A stretch of DNA of 30,419 nucleotides from a virus (IMGVR_UViG_3300023184_000380:1-30419); one strand, 5' to 3'; shown: positions 14,179-23,187, counted from the first letter of the stretch. Notes: generated from the letters alone by a model not told the origin. Translations and numbers: made by a program.

Positions 14179-14691
14179 TTATCCGATTGGAATATCAGTT
14201 CCTAAAACTGCTGGATCTAATAAGAAAGCTCCTGCTGCTGACTTCCAAGAGAAAGTCAATGTTGCACCATTCATATCTCCTAAAAGAACTCCCAATTGAG
14301 CCATACCTTCAGTTGCTCTACCTGCGGTTTCAACACCTAAAACATAGTATTCACCAGCGTTAGATTTAACTACTGCGAATAATGGTGCGTTTCCTAAAGC
14401 AACGATTAAATTTCTTAACTCTGCAGTTAAGTGGATAAATTTAGATGATAATGCTGATTCATAGAATACAGTTCCATTTTCACGACTAAACGCTCCAGTT
14501 TGAACTAATCCAAAAAACTCAATATCACCTTCCATTTCATACACGGTTACACCTGAAGTAACACCTGTTACGATGTTGTTAGCGTCATACGCATAAGTAG
14601 CATCTGCAGACCACGTACCGATCCACATTTTTTCAACACCACCGATTGTATTACATCCTAATGCCCACCCTTGATCAATTATACAAGACAT
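14179..14691 (-). CDS. Major tail tube-like structural protein
   Basis: 170 residues. It resembles the tail tube proteins of Bacteroidota siphophages: a Cys-containing start (MSCIIDQGWALGCNTIGGVE), VYEMEGDIEFFGLVQ, SRENGTVFYESALSSKF near the middle, a LRNLIVALGNAPLFAVV helix-strand, and the strong LGDMNGATLTFSWKSAAGA near the C-terminus. It has a high proportion of small residues, fitting a high-copy protein. It follows the capsid gene, separated by a hairpin. It is the last gene before the terminator at 14131. Confidence 0.55.
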   Translation of the reverse strand: MSCIIDQGWALGCNTIGGVEKMWIGTWSADATYAYDANNIVTGVTSGVTVYEMEGDIEFFGLVQTGAFSRENGTVFYESALSSKFIHLTAELRNLIVALGNAPLFAVVKSNAGEYYVLGVETAGRATEGMAQLGVLLGDMNGATLTFSWKSAAGAFLLDPAVLGTDIPIG

Positions 14692-14727
14692 ATTTTTATA
14701 TTTTAATTTTATTTATTTTTTTACAAA

Positions 14728-14747
14728 GGGGGATCAATAAGACCCCC
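14728..14747 (-). terminator. G5/C5 hairpin between capsid and tail-tube genes
   Basis: GGGGG (14728-14732) pairs with CCCCC (14743-14747) with a 10-base loop. The minus strand continues TTTGTAAAAAAATAAA, so the T run is short. It may act as a partial terminator or protect the capsid message's 3' end. Confidence 0.45.
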
Positions 14748-14763
14748 CATAATTTTTTTGTTA

Positions 14764-15696
14764 TTATACTAATTTGAAGTATACAACATATTCAGGGAAT
14801 GCGAATTGAACACCCATTTTGAATTTAACTCTAAATCTTACTTCGTCAAAGTCAGCAGAATAGAACAATTCAAAGTTCTCTTGGTCATTCAACAAGTCAG
14901 TTCCGTAATAAATTACTGAAGAAGAAGACAAAACTAATTTGTTAGTTCCGTTCAAACCTCTTACTGCTACGATTCTGATGTTTGTACCAGGGATCATTTG
15001 ACTGAAATCTTGACCTTGATTTTCTGCTCCTGAATATGCGAAGTAATTAGCGTTTCTCAATGCAGTTGCGTAAGTTCTGTAGAAGTCATAACCACAGAAT
15101 AAGATCAAGTCATCCATATTGATGATGTTAGTTGGAACTGAAGCAGCCATTCCATCAACAATATCAATGATGTTATTTGGTGTGATTGCGGTTACTCCAT
15201 CAACATTACCATTAACAACATCACCTGAAAAAGTAACATCACACAATCTGATGATACCATCACATAATGCTAAATTTCCTGATCCTTCTTCAGTATCACC
15301 TTGCCAAAGAATATCGTCTACCATTGCAGATACTTTGTCAGCTTTCTCTTCAATGAAGATTTGCTCAAAAGGTAATTGTGTATTGTATGAACCTGGATTC
15401 ATTAAAGTTTGTGTCCAATACTGCTCTAAAGTATTCAAACACAAAGATTCGTTAATTTTTAAGGGACATACACTTAAATTTTGTTGGGACAAGATTGTCT
15501 CCCCATCGGTATTCCATCCACAAGATCCTGCTTGTGCAACTAAATCAGAATTGATTATGTTGATAGCATCTGTTGATTTAACTCCGGGTTGTACTTTGAT
15601 GTAGTTAATTGTTCTACCACCAAGTACTGCTTTTTTAATTAACGCCAATTTGTTTTGGTCAACATATGCCGTTAAATCTGAAACATTAAAACTCAT
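14764..15696 (-). CDS. Major capsid protein
   Basis: 310 residues, fitting an HK97-fold capsid protein made without a large cleaved N-terminal part. Typical parts: an LTAYVDQNKLALIKKAVLGG helix at the start, the LPFEQIFIEEKADKVSAMVD spine-helix region (about 124-143), DDILWQGD, a DIVDGMAASVP region, DDLILFCGYDFYRTYATALR, and a C-terminal FRVKFKMGVQFAFPEYVVYF that fits the P-domain beta sheet. It is just after the scaffold-like gene, and its A-rich leader (AAAAAAATAAAAAAATG) suggests strong translation in Bacteroidota. Confidence 0.85.
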   Translation of the reverse strand: MSFNVSDLTAYVDQNKLALIKKAVLGGRTINYIKVQPGVKSTDAINIINSDLVAQAGSCGWNTDGETILSQQNLSVCPLKINESLCLNTLEQYWTQTLMNPGSYNTQLPFEQIFIEEKADKVSAMVDDILWQGDTEEGSGNLALCDGIIRLCDVTFSGDVVNGNVDGVTAITPNNIIDIVDGMAASVPTNIINMDDLILFCGYDFYRTYATALRNANYFAYSGAENQGQDFSQMIPGTNIRIVAVRGLNGTNKLVLSSSSVIYYGTDLLNDQENFELFYSADFDEVRFRVKFKMGVQFAFPEYVVYFKLV

Positions 15697-15728
15697 TTTT
15701 TTATTTTTTTAATAGTTTATTTTTTTAT

Positions 15729-16457
15729 TTATCGTTTTGCGAAGAATTTCAATTTATCTTCTTTATTATTTGATTTCAAATCAATTGTTTTTTTGATTGG
15801 TTCTTCAGATGGTTCTTCAGCGAACTTGTTGAATCTTGTTTTCAATTTTTCATTTTCTAATTTCATTGACTCAATCAAAGATTTCATATTTTGGATTTCA
15901 TTTACCAATGTTTCCATTGAACTAAATACTTCTTCCATTCCAACCTCATCTTCTTTTTTAGTATCAGGAGTTTGGATTTCGTTAATTACACCATCAGCAT
16001 CAACATAGATCACTCTATCGTCAGCTAAATTGTGTTGTCCTTCAGGAGCTGGTACATATCCATCAGGTGTTTCTACTTCAACTTTAGCACCAACTACAAG
16101 TTCGTTTCCTAAAACTCTTACTTTAGTACCATCCATTAATGTAGTTTCAAGATAGTCAGCCATTTCAACTTCACCTTCAATATTGTCTTCATTTACATCA
16201 GCAGCGGTATCCGATACTTCCATAATCTTACCATCAGCAACTGTTAATGTCATACCATCTTCCAATGTGTAATCACCATCCATTAAATCCATTTCTCCAT
16301 CAGGAGTAATTTCTTTAAGATCATCACCTATTTCTAAACCTGTACCATAACAACGGATAATTCTACCATCTAATGTTCTATAATCCATTCCCATTTTAGT
16401 TTCAGTTTTTTCAGTGAATAATTCTTTAATTTTTAATAAAATTCCTTTTTTATCCAT
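15729..16457 (-). CDS. Capsid scaffold-like protein
   Basis: 242 residues, very acidic. The first 165 residues hold repeated short beta units with Asp-Gly turns (TPDGEMDLMDGDYTLEDGMT, VADGKIMEVSD, DADGVINEIQTPD), as in the scaffold proteins of other Bacteroidota phages. About 175-215 form a coiled coil (VNEIQNMKSLIESMKLENEK). The C-terminus is basic. Such proteins fill the prohead core and are then removed or cut by the protease. It precedes the capsid gene by 32 bases. Confidence 0.7.
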   Translation of the reverse strand: MDKKGILLKIKELFTEKTETKMGMDYRTLDGRIIRCYGTGLEIGDDLKEITPDGEMDLMDGDYTLEDGMTLTVADGKIMEVSDTAADVNEDNIEGEVEMADYLETTLMDGTKVRVLGNELVVGAKVEVETPDGYVPAPEGQHNLADDRVIYVDADGVINEIQTPDTKKEDEVGMEEVFSSMETLVNEIQNMKSLIESMKLENEKLKTRFNKFAEEPSEEPIKKTIDLKSNNKEDKLKFFAKR

Positions 16458-16494
16458 AATGATTTTTAATTAAATATATTTATTTTAATAGTGT

Positions 16495-16941
16495 TTAATG
16501 ATTTATCTTATCCTTGATGTCTTTGGATGTATATACGATGGATTTAAGTATCTTAATATACTCCCTTACCCTATCTGAAATCCCTTTACCTGTTTGCCAT
16601 TTTATCTTTTCATCTATTGAAGTATATTCCACCCAAACGAAGAACGATGTCCAAAACTTTGTGAAGGCAAATTCAAACCATATATACTTTCTTGTGATTT
16701 CATTAACCATATACTGATCAATTAAAAAGAACAAAGTAATTACGGACAAATAAATCATCAACTTACTAGTAATTCCCTTTCTTGTTTTTTCAGATGTAAT
16801 AACCTGATTTTGTTTTTTTGCATACCACCTTCCAACAAATGTATCAAATATAACTGCTATACTTATAATACACATCAATGGTAATAATGGGGTAAAGAAC
16901 AATACGATCCATGCCCAAAATTGTGTTAATAGATTTCTCAT
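16495..16941 (-). CDS. Membrane protein, holin-like (phage_holin_4 style)
   Basis: 148 residues. There are membrane segments at about 8-34 (WIVLFFTPLLPLMCIISIAV), about 60-78 and possibly 85-104, then a soluble tail with YTSIDEKIKWQTGKGISDRV, a pattern seen at the end of Bacteroidota phage holins. The start overlaps the protease gene by 4 bases (ATGA). It lies inside the head module, an odd place for a lysis gene, so it could also be a virion or membrane accessory protein. Confidence 0.6.
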   Translation of the reverse strand: MRNLLTQFWAWIVLFFTPLLPLMCIISIAVIFDTFVGRWYAKKQNQVITSEKTRKGITSKLMIYLSVITLFFLIDQYMVNEITRKYIWFEFAFTKFWTSFFVWVEYTSIDEKIKWQTGKGISDRVREYIKILKSIVYTSKDIKDKINH

Positions 16942-17888
16942 TTAATATTCAATAAGTTTTTAATTTGATTTTCTTTCTCCAAATCAGATAGATCAGATTC
17001 CAAAATAGCATTAACTTTATCGTATAATTTTGCAATCATACTATCTTCATATTTTTCAATAAATGTTCCTTCTAAACTAATTCCATTGAAATTCTCTTCT
17101 TGTAGTTTCTCGTAGTAGTTCTTATCTTTAATGTAGAATGTAGCCATCCAAGATCCCTTTGGGATGTTTGGATATAATTCTGATTTGGCTCTATCCCCAA
17201 CGATGAATGATTCAATCATATAAACACCATCAATAACCTTTGTAGGATCGTGTTGTTCATTTATATTATTGATCTTATTTTCCATAAAGTATTTCTTCAT
17301 CATATTGAAGATTGTTTCTTCACTAAATAATGCATCATACTCACCTAGTATTGGGTTATATCTTGGTATTGGGGTTTCAGCAATCATAACAGGTGCAGTA
17401 ATAATTTGTTTTGGTGCTTGATCTACAAATACTTCTTCTGACATATTGTTATGTCTCATATTTGTATGAATAAATTCCATCTTATTGATTGCCCAATCAA
17501 TTCCTTGATCACCTCCCCAAGCATCCCACATAATACCACCACAACCTTCATCGTATGCAACATCTTTGTTTTGTTGATGTCTTTTAAATGAAGCCATTCT
17601 ACCAATAGTATCAACTGAAAGATTTTCAGCATTACACAACTGATTTGCCCTTGTCCAACCAACTTGAGTTCCACATTCTAATTTAGGATTATTGTCTCTA
17701 TATTTAATAGCTCTACACGCATTTTCACTTGCTGACTTTGGATAGTCATTATATGATTTTTCAATAGCGGCAAACATATTCCACACCAATTGTGTTGCTG
17801 GTCTATCTACGAAACTTATTCGGGACATTCCACTATTTTCATCCTCCTCGTCAATGTTCAAATATACCTGTGGTTTTTTTCCTTCCAT
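16938..17888 (-). CDS. Prohead protease (XkdF-like) with an N-terminal extra domain
   Basis: 316 residues. The C-terminal half (about 165-280) has the XkdF-like protease layout: PVMIAETPIPRYN, EETIFNMMKKYFM, NEQHDPTKVIDGVYMIES with candidate His213, GSWMATFYIKD, and NGISLEGTF with candidate Ser271. The N-terminal half (about 50-137) is a separate domain with CRAIKYRDNNP, GTQVGWTRANQL, SVDTIGRMASFKRHQQ and DEGCGGIMWDAWGG. The same domain is seen in other Bacteroidota phages. It ends with a 4-base overlap into the holin-like gene. The protease trims scaffold and capsid during maturation. Confidence 0.8.
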   Translation of the reverse strand: MEGKKPQVYLNIDEEDENSGMSRISFVDRPATQLVWNMFAAIEKSYNDYPKSASENACRAIKYRDNNPKLECGTQVGWTRANQLCNAENLSVDTIGRMASFKRHQQNKDVAYDEGCGGIMWDAWGGDQGIDWAINKMEFIHTNMRHNNMSEEVFVDQAPKQIITAPVMIAETPIPRYNPILGEYDALFSEETIFNMMKKYFMENKINNINEQHDPTKVIDGVYMIESFIVGDRAKSELYPNIPKGSWMATFYIKDKNYYEKLQEENFNGISLEGTFIEKYEDSMIAKLYDKVNAILESDLSDLEKENQIKNLLNIK

Positions 17889-17920
17889 ATTATAATTATT
17901 AAAATTCTTTTTTTGTTTAA

Positions 17921-20797
17921 TTAGAAACTAGCTGCTCGTTCCATTCTACTTATTCTTCGTTGTGAATTTGTTATCTGACTTTCAACTACATAAGCCTGAA
18001 CTACCTGTTGTTGAGGTTGGAATACATTACCTTGACTATAAGGATTTGTGAATGCCACATCAGGTACTAATCTTTTTCCACCACCAGCTTGATTTATATC
18101 ACTCAATAGTTGTGGGAACATCTGTGCTGATTGTGAATTAACTACAACCTCACCTGGTGCAAGTAATGATGGAACTGAATCTACATTACCTGACTGACCA
18201 TTTTGTGGAACTACACCACCTTGAGCTGCACGGAATTGTTGTGAAGCAATGATTGCGACTTGAGCAACCCCCAAGACCGCAGCCAATGCCATTAAGATAG
18301 GATTTGGTAATGCTTTTGTTATACCCACCGCAGTAGCCATAACCGCATTAACTATATTCAATGCCTTCTGACGCCTAAATTCTTTAATTTCAATTTGTTT
18401 TTTTCTTTCAGCGGCTGAGTTTTCTAATAACTTTTTCTTTTCATCATATTCTTTTTCGGTAATTTCACGATTTAGAAGTGATGCACTTAATTGTTCTTGT
18501 TCATTTGCCGTCAATTGTTCTAATGTTCCAAGTTGATTATCTGCAGCTTGTTGGAATGCTTGTGAAAATAAGCCTGTAATCTGTGCTGAAATTTCAGCAA
18601 TTTTACCAACTAATTTTGTTAGGGTATCCATCCAATTCTCTTCCCAATCTTTTTGGAATTGAGTATTTAATTCACTTAAAGTTTGTAATTCAGTTCTTGT
18701 TTTATCTGTGGTTTTTTCAAGTGTTGTTTCTTTTAACTTAAGAATCTTATTTTCAGCTTCTTCAATAATTTTTGTTCTTTGATCTTCAGTTAACTTTGTA
18801 TCCCTTAATTGAATTTGTGCTTGTAGTTTAATTATCTGTTCTTCGTTGGTTCTAATTCTATCTGCAAATGATTTACGAATAGCAGTTTTTTGTTCTTCAG
18901 TTGTTGCTAAATTTAATTCTTGTTGTTGTAATGAATCTAATTGTATTTTTTGTATTTCAAGTTCAACTAACTTTTCATCTTCTATTTTTCTTTGTGCATA
19001 TGTATTTCTAATTTCTGCAATCTTTGTATCACGAGCGGTTTCAAAATAAGCGGCATCTTTAATTTCTTGATCAAAATTTTTCTTAACCAATTCCATTTCC
19101 GATTTAAGTGCCTTTTCTTTTGCTAATCTTGCTTTCTTCGCTGCAGGAGTTTCTCCACCACCACCAATAGTAACATTTGAGGCTCTTACACGAGCTTCAC
19201 CTTCTTTCTTAATAACTTCTAATTGATCCTTTAGATATATTTCACTATCTGATTTAATACCACCTAACGCAGTTTTATAAGCTTCGGCAGTTTTATAAAT
19301 TCCTTTTGCTCTATTTTTCTCAACCTCATCAATTGCGTCAGCTTGAAGTTTAATTAAGTTATCGGCTTTTTGTCTTTCTTTAAGAATTGCTTGTTCCTCT
19401 TCACTTACCGCTTTTTCTTCATCAATAATACCTTTAAGAGTTTCTTTATATTTTAATCTTGCATCAATACTTTCTTCAACTGCATCAGTATTAGTTTTTA
19501 TGTCTTTGGTATTAGTATTAACTACATTATTATTAATTTTATATTTTGAACTTAATGAATTAACTTCATCACCTAAAGTAAAAGTTGTTTTTGTTAATCC
19601 TTTTAGATTTTCACCTAAATTTTGAAATTTGTATGTTAATGCTAGTGCGTCTCCACCATATTGTTTAATTAAGGCATCCATTTTTTGCCTATTTTCAAAA
19701 GTTTGTTCAAGACCAACATTTTGCATTTTTTGTAAACCTTCTTCAAGTTTTACTCTTTCAACAATTATTTTTTTAATCTTATCTTCATTAACAGACATTT
19801 TATATTTAGCCTCAGCGAGTTTAATATAATCATCTATTGCAATATTTAATTGTTGTTGAAATAAATTTTCATTAGATAAATTTTGTAATGTTGTTCCATA
19901 TTGTTTATTTATTTGACCTAATAAAAGTAATCTTTCTTTTGATCCTTGATTTGACCCTTTTAATTGTAAAACTAAACTAACAAATGCTCCTGTTTCTTTG
20001 AAAATATATTCACCATGCTCTTTAGTTGCCTTAGCATTTTGTTCCATTAGTTTTTTCTGTTCTTGTAAAAGTTTTTTTCTTTTTTCTTCTTCTTTTGCCG
20101 CATTACTTGATGAAGAAGCGTAAGTTACAAGACCAGCAATCAATAATCCAAGAGCGGTTACAATTGCAACCAATGGAAGAGCATTTAATGTTACGGCAAA
20201 TGCACCTGTTGATACTGCCGCTGCATCAGCAGCAATAGCCTCAGCCCCTTCAGCGACTGCCGCTTCAGTTGCCGCTACCGCAGTGGCTTGTTGTGCAACC
20301 GTTACAATACCCAATGTTTGAGCAAGTCCCATAAAGGATGCCTTTATCTGTGTGATCTTATCCCCTAATCCACCGAATGTTTCTATCGCTTGGGATAGAT
20401 TCATCAATGCAGTTAATTTGGCAATTGTTTTAGTGATTTCCTCACTTTCAACCCCCATTAGAGTTTGTGCTGCCGTAACTGATTGGAATGCGGCAACACC
20501 AATAGATGCAACAGATGTTAAACCCTTTCCAAGATTTTCAGTTACATTACCTGCAGTAGCGTTAATTACTGCGTTTGTATCAGCTATAGTATCACGAAGT
20601 TGTCCTGCCTTCTGTGTTAGTTCAGTAAATCTTGCTGAACCTGGTTCTAACCCTTGAAGTTCTTGGGTTATTTGTCTTAATTGAAGTTTTAATGAAGCCG
20701 TAGTGTTATTAGTTTGACCTATAGTTTGATTTAGATCATTAACACTCTTCTGTGCTTGAGTAGTATCTACCTTAACATTTATAGTTGCAGTTTGCAT
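17921..20797 (-). CDS. Tail tape measure protein
   Basis: 958 residues. The length of this protein sets the length of the tail, so a long non-contractile (sipho-type) tail is likely. The N-terminus (MQTATINVKVDTTQAQKSVN, then QLRQITQELQGL) and the long Gln/Lys/Glu-rich coiled coils are typical. Membrane-like segments occur at about 205-228 (NALPLVAIVTALGLLIAGLV) and about 845-865 (PNPILMALAAVLGVAQVAII). The C-terminal GGVVPQNGQSGNVDSVPSLL, followed by APGEVVVN, is a common tape measure signature. It lies between the HAD gene and the protease, rather than after the tail chaperone as usual. Confidence 0.9.
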   Translation of the reverse strand: MQTATINVKVDTTQAQKSVNDLNQTIGQTNNTTASLKLQLRQITQELQGLEPGSARFTELTQKAGQLRDTIADTNAVINATAGNVTENLGKGLTSVASIGVAAFQSVTAAQTLMGVESEEITKTIAKLTALMNLSQAIETFGGLGDKITQIKASFMGLAQTLGIVTVAQQATAVAATEAAVAEGAEAIAADAAAVSTGAFAVTLNALPLVAIVTALGLLIAGLVTYASSSSNAAKEEEKRKKLLQEQKKLMEQNAKATKEHGEYIFKETGAFVSLVLQLKGSNQGSKERLLLLGQINKQYGTTLQNLSNENLFQQQLNIAIDDYIKLAEAKYKMSVNEDKIKKIIVERVKLEEGLQKMQNVGLEQTFENRQKMDALIKQYGGDALALTYKFQNLGENLKGLTKTTFTLGDEVNSLSSKYKINNNVVNTNTKDIKTNTDAVEESIDARLKYKETLKGIIDEEKAVSEEEQAILKERQKADNLIKLQADAIDEVEKNRAKGIYKTAEAYKTALGGIKSDSEIYLKDQLEVIKKEGEARVRASNVTIGGGGETPAAKKARLAKEKALKSEMELVKKNFDQEIKDAAYFETARDTKIAEIRNTYAQRKIEDEKLVELEIQKIQLDSLQQQELNLATTEEQKTAIRKSFADRIRTNEEQIIKLQAQIQLRDTKLTEDQRTKIIEEAENKILKLKETTLEKTTDKTRTELQTLSELNTQFQKDWEENWMDTLTKLVGKIAEISAQITGLFSQAFQQAADNQLGTLEQLTANEQEQLSASLLNREITEKEYDEKKKLLENSAAERKKQIEIKEFRRQKALNIVNAVMATAVGITKALPNPILMALAAVLGVAQVAIIASQQFRAAQGGVVPQNGQSGNVDSVPSLLAPGEVVVNSQSAQMFPQLLSDINQAGGGKRLVPDVAFTNPYSQGNVFQPQQQVVQAYVVESQITNSQRRISRMERAASF

Positions 20798-20808
20798 AGT
20801 TAATTATT

Positions 20809-21267
20809 TTAATTAAATATAATTCCTACTACTCTTGTTTTTTGGTTCAGGTCTTTAATAACATTTTTGTTATTATCATAATGTTTTGAAATTCGTAGTT
20901 CTTGTATCTTTTCAACCTTTGCTTTATTAGATCCTGTTGCAAATACTCTTGATTGGGGAATACCTAATGATAGTGCGGTAGATAACATAGCCGTTTTATC
21001 GTTTCTTGCACTGATAACATATAAGACATTACCCTTATCAATTTCCTTCTGTGCAAGATCTTTTCCTCTTCGGGTAGATAATGTATCATCATAATCAAAA
21101 GATACTCTTAAACCAGCAAAATCACCTACTGCGTATCCTTGAATTATTGCGTATTGTTTGGCTTTTCTTCTTTGACCTTCGTTATCAGGATTATAGGTAT
21201 AACATTTTCCTTGTTGTCCCCATTTATATCCGGGTTTATTATTTTCTTCACACGATTGAACTGGCAT
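20809..21267 (-). CDS. HAD-like phosphatase with an N-terminal Cys motif
   Basis: 152 residues. FDYDDTL at 57-63 is HAD motif I with the nucleophile Asp58, ISAR at 85-88 is motif II, Lys115 or Lys117 may serve motif III, and KHYDNN at 128-133 resembles motif IV. The first 25 residues (QSCEENNKPGYKWGQQGKCY) form a module also found in phage head/tail genes and contain two Cys. It would remove phosphate from a small molecule or nucleic acid end; the substrate is unknown. It lies 11 bases before the tape measure gene. Confidence 0.75.
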   Translation of the reverse strand: MPVQSCEENNKPGYKWGQQGKCYTYNPDNEGQRRKAKQYAIIQGYAVGDFAGLRVSFDYDDTLSTRRGKDLAQKEIDKGNVLYVISARNDKTAMLSTALSLGIPQSRVFATGSNKAKVEKIQELRISKHYDNNKNVIKDLNQKTRVVGIIFN

Positions 21268-21289
21268 AATATGTAATTTTTAATTTTAT

Positions 21290-22573
21290 TTATATCCAAA
21301 CGGCTCCTGTACCATGCAATGTAATAGAAACAAATGTTGATACCGTATTATTAACTACACCTGAACTAGTTGTTTTATATGTAGCCCCATAATACATTAA
21401 ATCGTAAGGTGATCCACTTGCACCATCATATTGTTGTGTTACTGATATATTTGATGAATCCATATATGCTCCTGCAGCTCCATTAGTACAACCATATAGT
21501 ATACAAGCATTTGATGGTAATGATCCAAAAGGATATGATACACTGGTTAAAGCGGATTGATTACTTGTTCTATATGGTGTGGTTGATGTTAAATTTTGTA
21601 ATCTAAATACACCTATTGCAACATCATCAGGAGTTGATAATGTAAATATTACATCAGCAGTTGTTCCTGTAGATGTTATATTTGCATACATTATTTTTGT
21701 TTGAGTTCCATTTTGTATAATTGTTGCTGAAACACCACCTATTGTTGCAGAACTTATAGTTATAGTAGATCTATTATGAACTACAATAGCAATCAATCCA
21801 GCTCCACCTGTATTAACACTTCTAAAAGATTTTGATGTACTTTGTGTAGGATCAAATAAACTTTCACTAAAACTAATAATTGTTGGTATTGGTGCGGTTG
21901 GTGTTGGTGTTGGTGTGCGTGTTGGTGTGAGTGTTATTGTTGGTGTTAATGTTGGAGTAGATGTTAATGTCGGTGTTAATGTAGGTGTTGTGGTAAAAGT
22001 TGGTGTAGGTGTTAATGTAGGTGTAGTTGTTGATGTAGGTGTCGGAGTTAATGTCCTTGTTAATGTAGGGGTAGGTGTAGATGTTAGTGTAGCGGTTAAT
22101 GTCTGTGTTAATGTAGGAGTAGGTGTAAGAGTTTTTGTAGGGGTTAATGTCTGTGTTGGTGTAGTAGCAGGTGTAGATGTTAGTGTAGGGGTTAGTGTAG
22201 GTGTAGGTGTAGGTGTTGGGGTTAATAAATTCCAACTATTCCAATAACCATTTGCGGTTAACCAATTTGATGCATCATTACCTGTTGTAAAACTTTGTCC
22301 AAATAAATAATTGGTTAGTTCAACAAAAGATGATTCAGTTAAACCTGTTGATCTATTGAATGCAACAGAACCTGTTCTCCCATCAGGAGCAGGTTGACTA
22401 TCATCAGGAACAGGTAATGCTATTACATAACCTAAATCCTCATCAGCTCCATTCCACCATTCCATAGATCCTGTAAATCCAGAAGTTGGATAACCTACTG
22501 CCAATGATCCTACTTGAATTGTTCCTGGTATTGAAGCTCCTGTGTTATATGCAAATGGTCTTGATGTACTCAT
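21290..22573 (-). CDS. Fibre-like protein with a Thr-Pro repeat linker
   Basis: 427 residues in three parts. About 1-113 is a globular domain ([67 protein letters not shown]) that recurs at the N-terminus of virion proteins in uncultured phages. About 114-228 is almost only Thr-Pro with Leu/Ser ([16 protein letters not shown]), an extended stalk. About 229-427 is a beta-rich C-terminal domain, a candidate binding head. The odd antisense frames here (Val-Gly and Asn-Thr repeats) come from the repeat DNA. Likely a surface adhesion protein. Confidence 0.7.
   Translation of the reverse strand: MSTSRPFAYNTGASIPGTIQVGSLAVGYPTSGFTGSMEWWNGADEDLGYVIALPVPDDSQPAPDGRTGSVAFNRSTGLTESSFVELTNYLFGQSFTTGNDASNWLTANGYWNSWNLLTPTPTPTPTLTPTLTSTPATTPTQTLTPTKTLTPTPTLTQTLTATLTSTPTPTLTRTLTPTPTSTTTPTLTPTPTFTTTPTLTPTLTSTPTLTPTITLTPTRTPTPTPTAPIPTIISFSESLFDPTQSTSKSFRSVNTGGAGLIAIVVHNRSTITISSATIGGVSATIIQNGTQTKIMYANITSTGTTADVIFTLSTPDDVAIGVFRLQNLTSTTPYRTSNQSALTSVSYPFGSLPSNACILYGCTNGAAGAYMDSSNISVTQQYDGASGSPYDLMYYGATYKTTSSGVVNNTVSTFVSITLHGTGAVWI
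21890..22235. repeat. Low-complexity Thr-Pro coding repeat
   Basis: Imperfect 6- and 12-base units (plus strand ggtgtt, ggtgta, gttaatgta) run over about 345 bases and code for TPT/TLTPT. The units differ at many silent sites, so the array is older than the 90-bp duplication at 2551. Confidence 0.85.
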
Positions 22574-22598
22574 CTATTATTTTTCTTTATTTTTTAAT

Positions 22599-22961
22599 TT
22601 ATTTATATTCAAATACATCAGTATCAATGATCTCAATATCTTTTGGTTTAATATCAAATTTCCTTGAAGTAAGAATAATAAACATCCCATAGTATTTTAG
22701 ATTTAATCTAACACGATCTGGTAGGTTATAATACTCTATATCAATAATTCCTTTAACCTCATCACTAATAGTATCTATATCCTCACCTTTTAGATTATAT
22801 TGACCCATCATAAGTGTATCACCACTTTCATTCTTATACTTATAACTAATAATCAAATGTTCAAAATTATTATTAATTTCAATATTAGTAATCACTCCAA
22901 TCAATTTAGATTTGAAGTGTATATTCTTTGTATCAATATTAACTTTTGATCTTATCTTCAT
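22599..22961 (-). CDS. Hypothetical protein, fibre region
   Basis: 120 residues from the ATG at 22961 (MKIRSKVNIDTKNIHFKSKL). The frame is open up to 23009, but 22961 lies 1 base past the stop of the gene before, the same tight TAA-N-ATG link seen elsewhere here. It is mostly beta strands, with many Ile/Lys/Asp (NIEINNNFEHLIISYKY). Possibly a tail fibre assembly or accessory protein by position. Not recognised. Confidence 0.6.
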   Translation of the reverse strand: MKIRSKVNIDTKNIHFKSKLIGVITNIEINNNFEHLIISYKYKNESGDTLMMGQYNLKGEDIDTISDEVKGIIDIEYYNLPDRVRLNLKYYGMFIILTSRKFDIKPKDIEIIDTDVFEYK

Positions 22962-22962
22962 C

Positions 22963-23187
22963 TTATAAAATTGAACCAGTAATTGGTGGTGATGGATTAC
23001 ACCATTCAATCATAGTTAAATCTTTAACCCATAAAAATTCTTCATTAGTTGTATTATCAATTTCTTCACTTGAAATAATCCAATCCTCATTACAATCTTT
23101 TACTGGATTATAATACCAATCTAATGTAACCATTTGACCTGTTAATAAATCTTTTTCTTCTTCTGTTAATAATCCTACTAGTGTCAT
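22963..23187 (-). CDS. Small hypothetical protein, fibre region
   Basis: 74 residues. The pattern LLTEEEKDLLTGQM near the start, YYNPVKDCNEDWIISSEEID in the middle and FLWVKDLTMIEW near the end is familiar from many phages of Bacteroidota, where it follows fibre genes, but no function is known to me. It sits in the chain of fibre genes. Confidence 0.7.
   Translation of the reverse strand: MTLVGLLTEEEKDLLTGQMVTLDWYYNPVKDCNEDWIISSEEIDNTTNEEFLWVKDLTMIEWCNPSPPITGSIL

Noticed and set aside
15119-15604. 161-aa plus-strand open frame
   Set aside because: It is antisense to the major capsid gene. Long antisense frames are common there because of its codon use.
21873-22247. Val-Gly-rich plus-strand and Asn-Thr-Tyr-rich minus-strand open frames
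   Set aside because: Both are shadows of the Thr-Pro repeat. Low-complexity DNA leaves several frames open.
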